A stretch of DNA of 64,000 nt from contig NZ_PEJS01000001.1 in the NCBI RefSeq assembly GCF_002750975.1, positions 2,666,001 to 2,730,000 on the forward strand, in the 5' to 3' direction. This document shows, one piece after another, positions 63,299 through 64,000 of the stretch (positions are counted from its first letter, which is position 1; the number at the start of each line of letters is the position of its first letter). A model generated the notes under the pieces. That model did no database searches. It saw only the letters and a list, made by a program, of their open reading frames with translations, and was not told where the DNA came from. A program made the translations under genes and the position numbers. Source of the stretch: Stenotrophomonas indicatrix. GTDB lineage: Bacteria; Pseudomonadota; Gammaproteobacteria; Xanthomonadales; Xanthomonadaceae.

Positions 63299-64000
63299 GC
63301 AGCGGCTGCCTCCACCTTCTTGCCGTCAACCATCGAATGACCGTTGACGATGTAGTACTCGAATTCGTCCCAGAACTGGCGCAGGAAGCCCTGGATGGGC
63401 CATGCCGCCGCTTCGCCGAACGCACAGATGGTATGGCCTTCGATCTGGCCGGCCACGGTCTTCAACTGGTGCAGGTCTTCCATCGTGGCCTTGCCGGCGA
63501 CGATGCGCTCCAGCACGCGGTGCATCCAGCCGGTACCTTCGCGGCACGGGGTGCACTGGCCACAGGATTCCTTGTGGAAGAACTGGCTGATGCGGCAGGC
63601 GAACTTGACGCAGCAGACGCTGTCATCCAGCACCACGACCGCACCGGAGCCCAGGCCGGAGCCCAGCGCACGGATGGTGTCGTAGTCCATCGGCAGGCCC
63701 TTCAGCTCGGCCGCGGTCAGCACCGGCATGGACACGCCGCCCGGGATCGCGCCCTTGAGCTTGCGACCCGGCTTGAGGCCGCCGGCCATTTCCAGCAGGT
63801 CGTCGAAGGTGGTGCCCAGCGGCACTTCGAAATTGCCGCCCTTCTGCACGCAGCCGGACACCGAGAAGCACTTCGGGCCGCCATTGGCGGTCAGGCTCAG
63901 GCCCTTGAACCACTCCGGACCATTGCGGATGATCGCCGGCACCGAACCGTAGGTTTCGGTGTTGTTGATCGTCGACGGCTTGCCATACAGGCCGAAATTG
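63295..64000 (-). CDS. nuoF: NADH-quinone oxidoreductase subunit F, N-terminus cut
   Basis: The C-terminal 235 residues or so of the FMN and NADH-binding subunit; the start lies beyond the window. NFGLYGKPSTINNTETYGSV opens the visible part, and the N3 cluster ligands are in KESCGQCTPCREGTGWMHRV with the fourth Cys in HTICAFGEAAAW. The sequence ends in an Ala-rich tail. It overlaps the nuoG start by four bases. Together with the preceding entries this shows the usual nuo order running off the right edge. Confidence 0.97.
   Translation of the reverse strand, partial: NFGLYGKPSTINNTETYGSVPAIIRNGPEWFKGLSLTANGGPKCFSVSGCVQKGGNFEVPLGTTFDDLLEMAGGLKPGRKLKGAIPGGVSMPVLTAAELKGLPMDYDTIRALGSGLGSGAVVVLDDSVCCVKFACRISQFFHKESCGQCTPCREGTGWMHRVLERIVAGKATMEDLHQLKTVAGQIEGHTICAFGEAAAWPIQGFLRQFWDEFEYYIVNGHSMVDGKKVEAAAA

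Overview
The window looks like chromosomal DNA of a Stenotrophomonas, most likely of the S. maltophilia complex. It is GC-rich. It carries many short palindromes that start with GTAG and match the SMAG repeats known from S. maltophilia. It keeps gene orders usual for Xanthomonadaceae (HNH protein next to dxs; nuo, then tRNA-fMet, then rimP-nusA-infB-rbfA-truB-rpsO-pnp; thrS-infC-rpmI-rplT-pheST-ihfA-merR). I see no prophage, insertion sequence, integron or CRISPR array.

Layout. 1-10 kb: a formylglycine-generating-enzyme-like lipoprotein (cut by the window edge), ribonuclease D, a TonB-dependent receptor, and a TetR regulator divergent from a three-gene enzyme operon (TIM-barrel isomerase, epoxide-hydrolase-like protein, HSL-type esterase). 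A tRNA-Ala(CGC) and small lipoproteins follow. 10-18 kb: an MDR oxidoreductase, two tandem tRNA-Phe genes, a lipocalin, a LEA-type lipoprotein, an acyl-CoA dehydrogenase, a repeat-packed intergenic region, an HNH protein and dxs. 18-27 kb: accessory genes for the envelope, small molecules and efflux. These include two DUF3011 proteins, a pair of small paralogs behind a shared palindrome, DUF1653, an outer-membrane beta-barrel protein, a TetR-SMR efflux pair, DUF1328, LysE, a cation transporter, an Asp/Glu racemase, a GNAT and an LMW-PTP.

27-35 kb (minus strand): tRNA-Pro(GGG) and the translation cluster thrS-infC-rpmI-rplT-pheS-pheT-ihfA-merR. The thrS leader has a promoter, a nine-codon ORF encoding MSTTTAHC and a terminator hairpin, which together look like a threonine attenuator. 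infC appears to start at an ATC codon. 35-43 kb: a DUF3325-DUF3649-PepSY iron-related membrane operon, a VOC protein, a GH18 hydrolase, a TPR protein, a beta-lactamase-fold serine hydrolase and a membrane-bound winged-helix/TPR regulator.

43-53 kb (minus strand): pnp, rpsO, truB, rbfA, infB, nusA and rimP, followed upstream by two identical tRNA-fMet genes. 53-64 kb (minus strand): the respiratory complex I genes nuoN to nuoF; nuoF is cut by the window end. The core of the window is thus translation, RNA turnover and respiration. The more novel material is regulatory and structural DNA: the thrS attenuator, the co-varying palindromes near 18.5 and 19.6 kb, the perfect 30-bp hairpin before the HNH gene, and the uncharacterised TetR-controlled operon.
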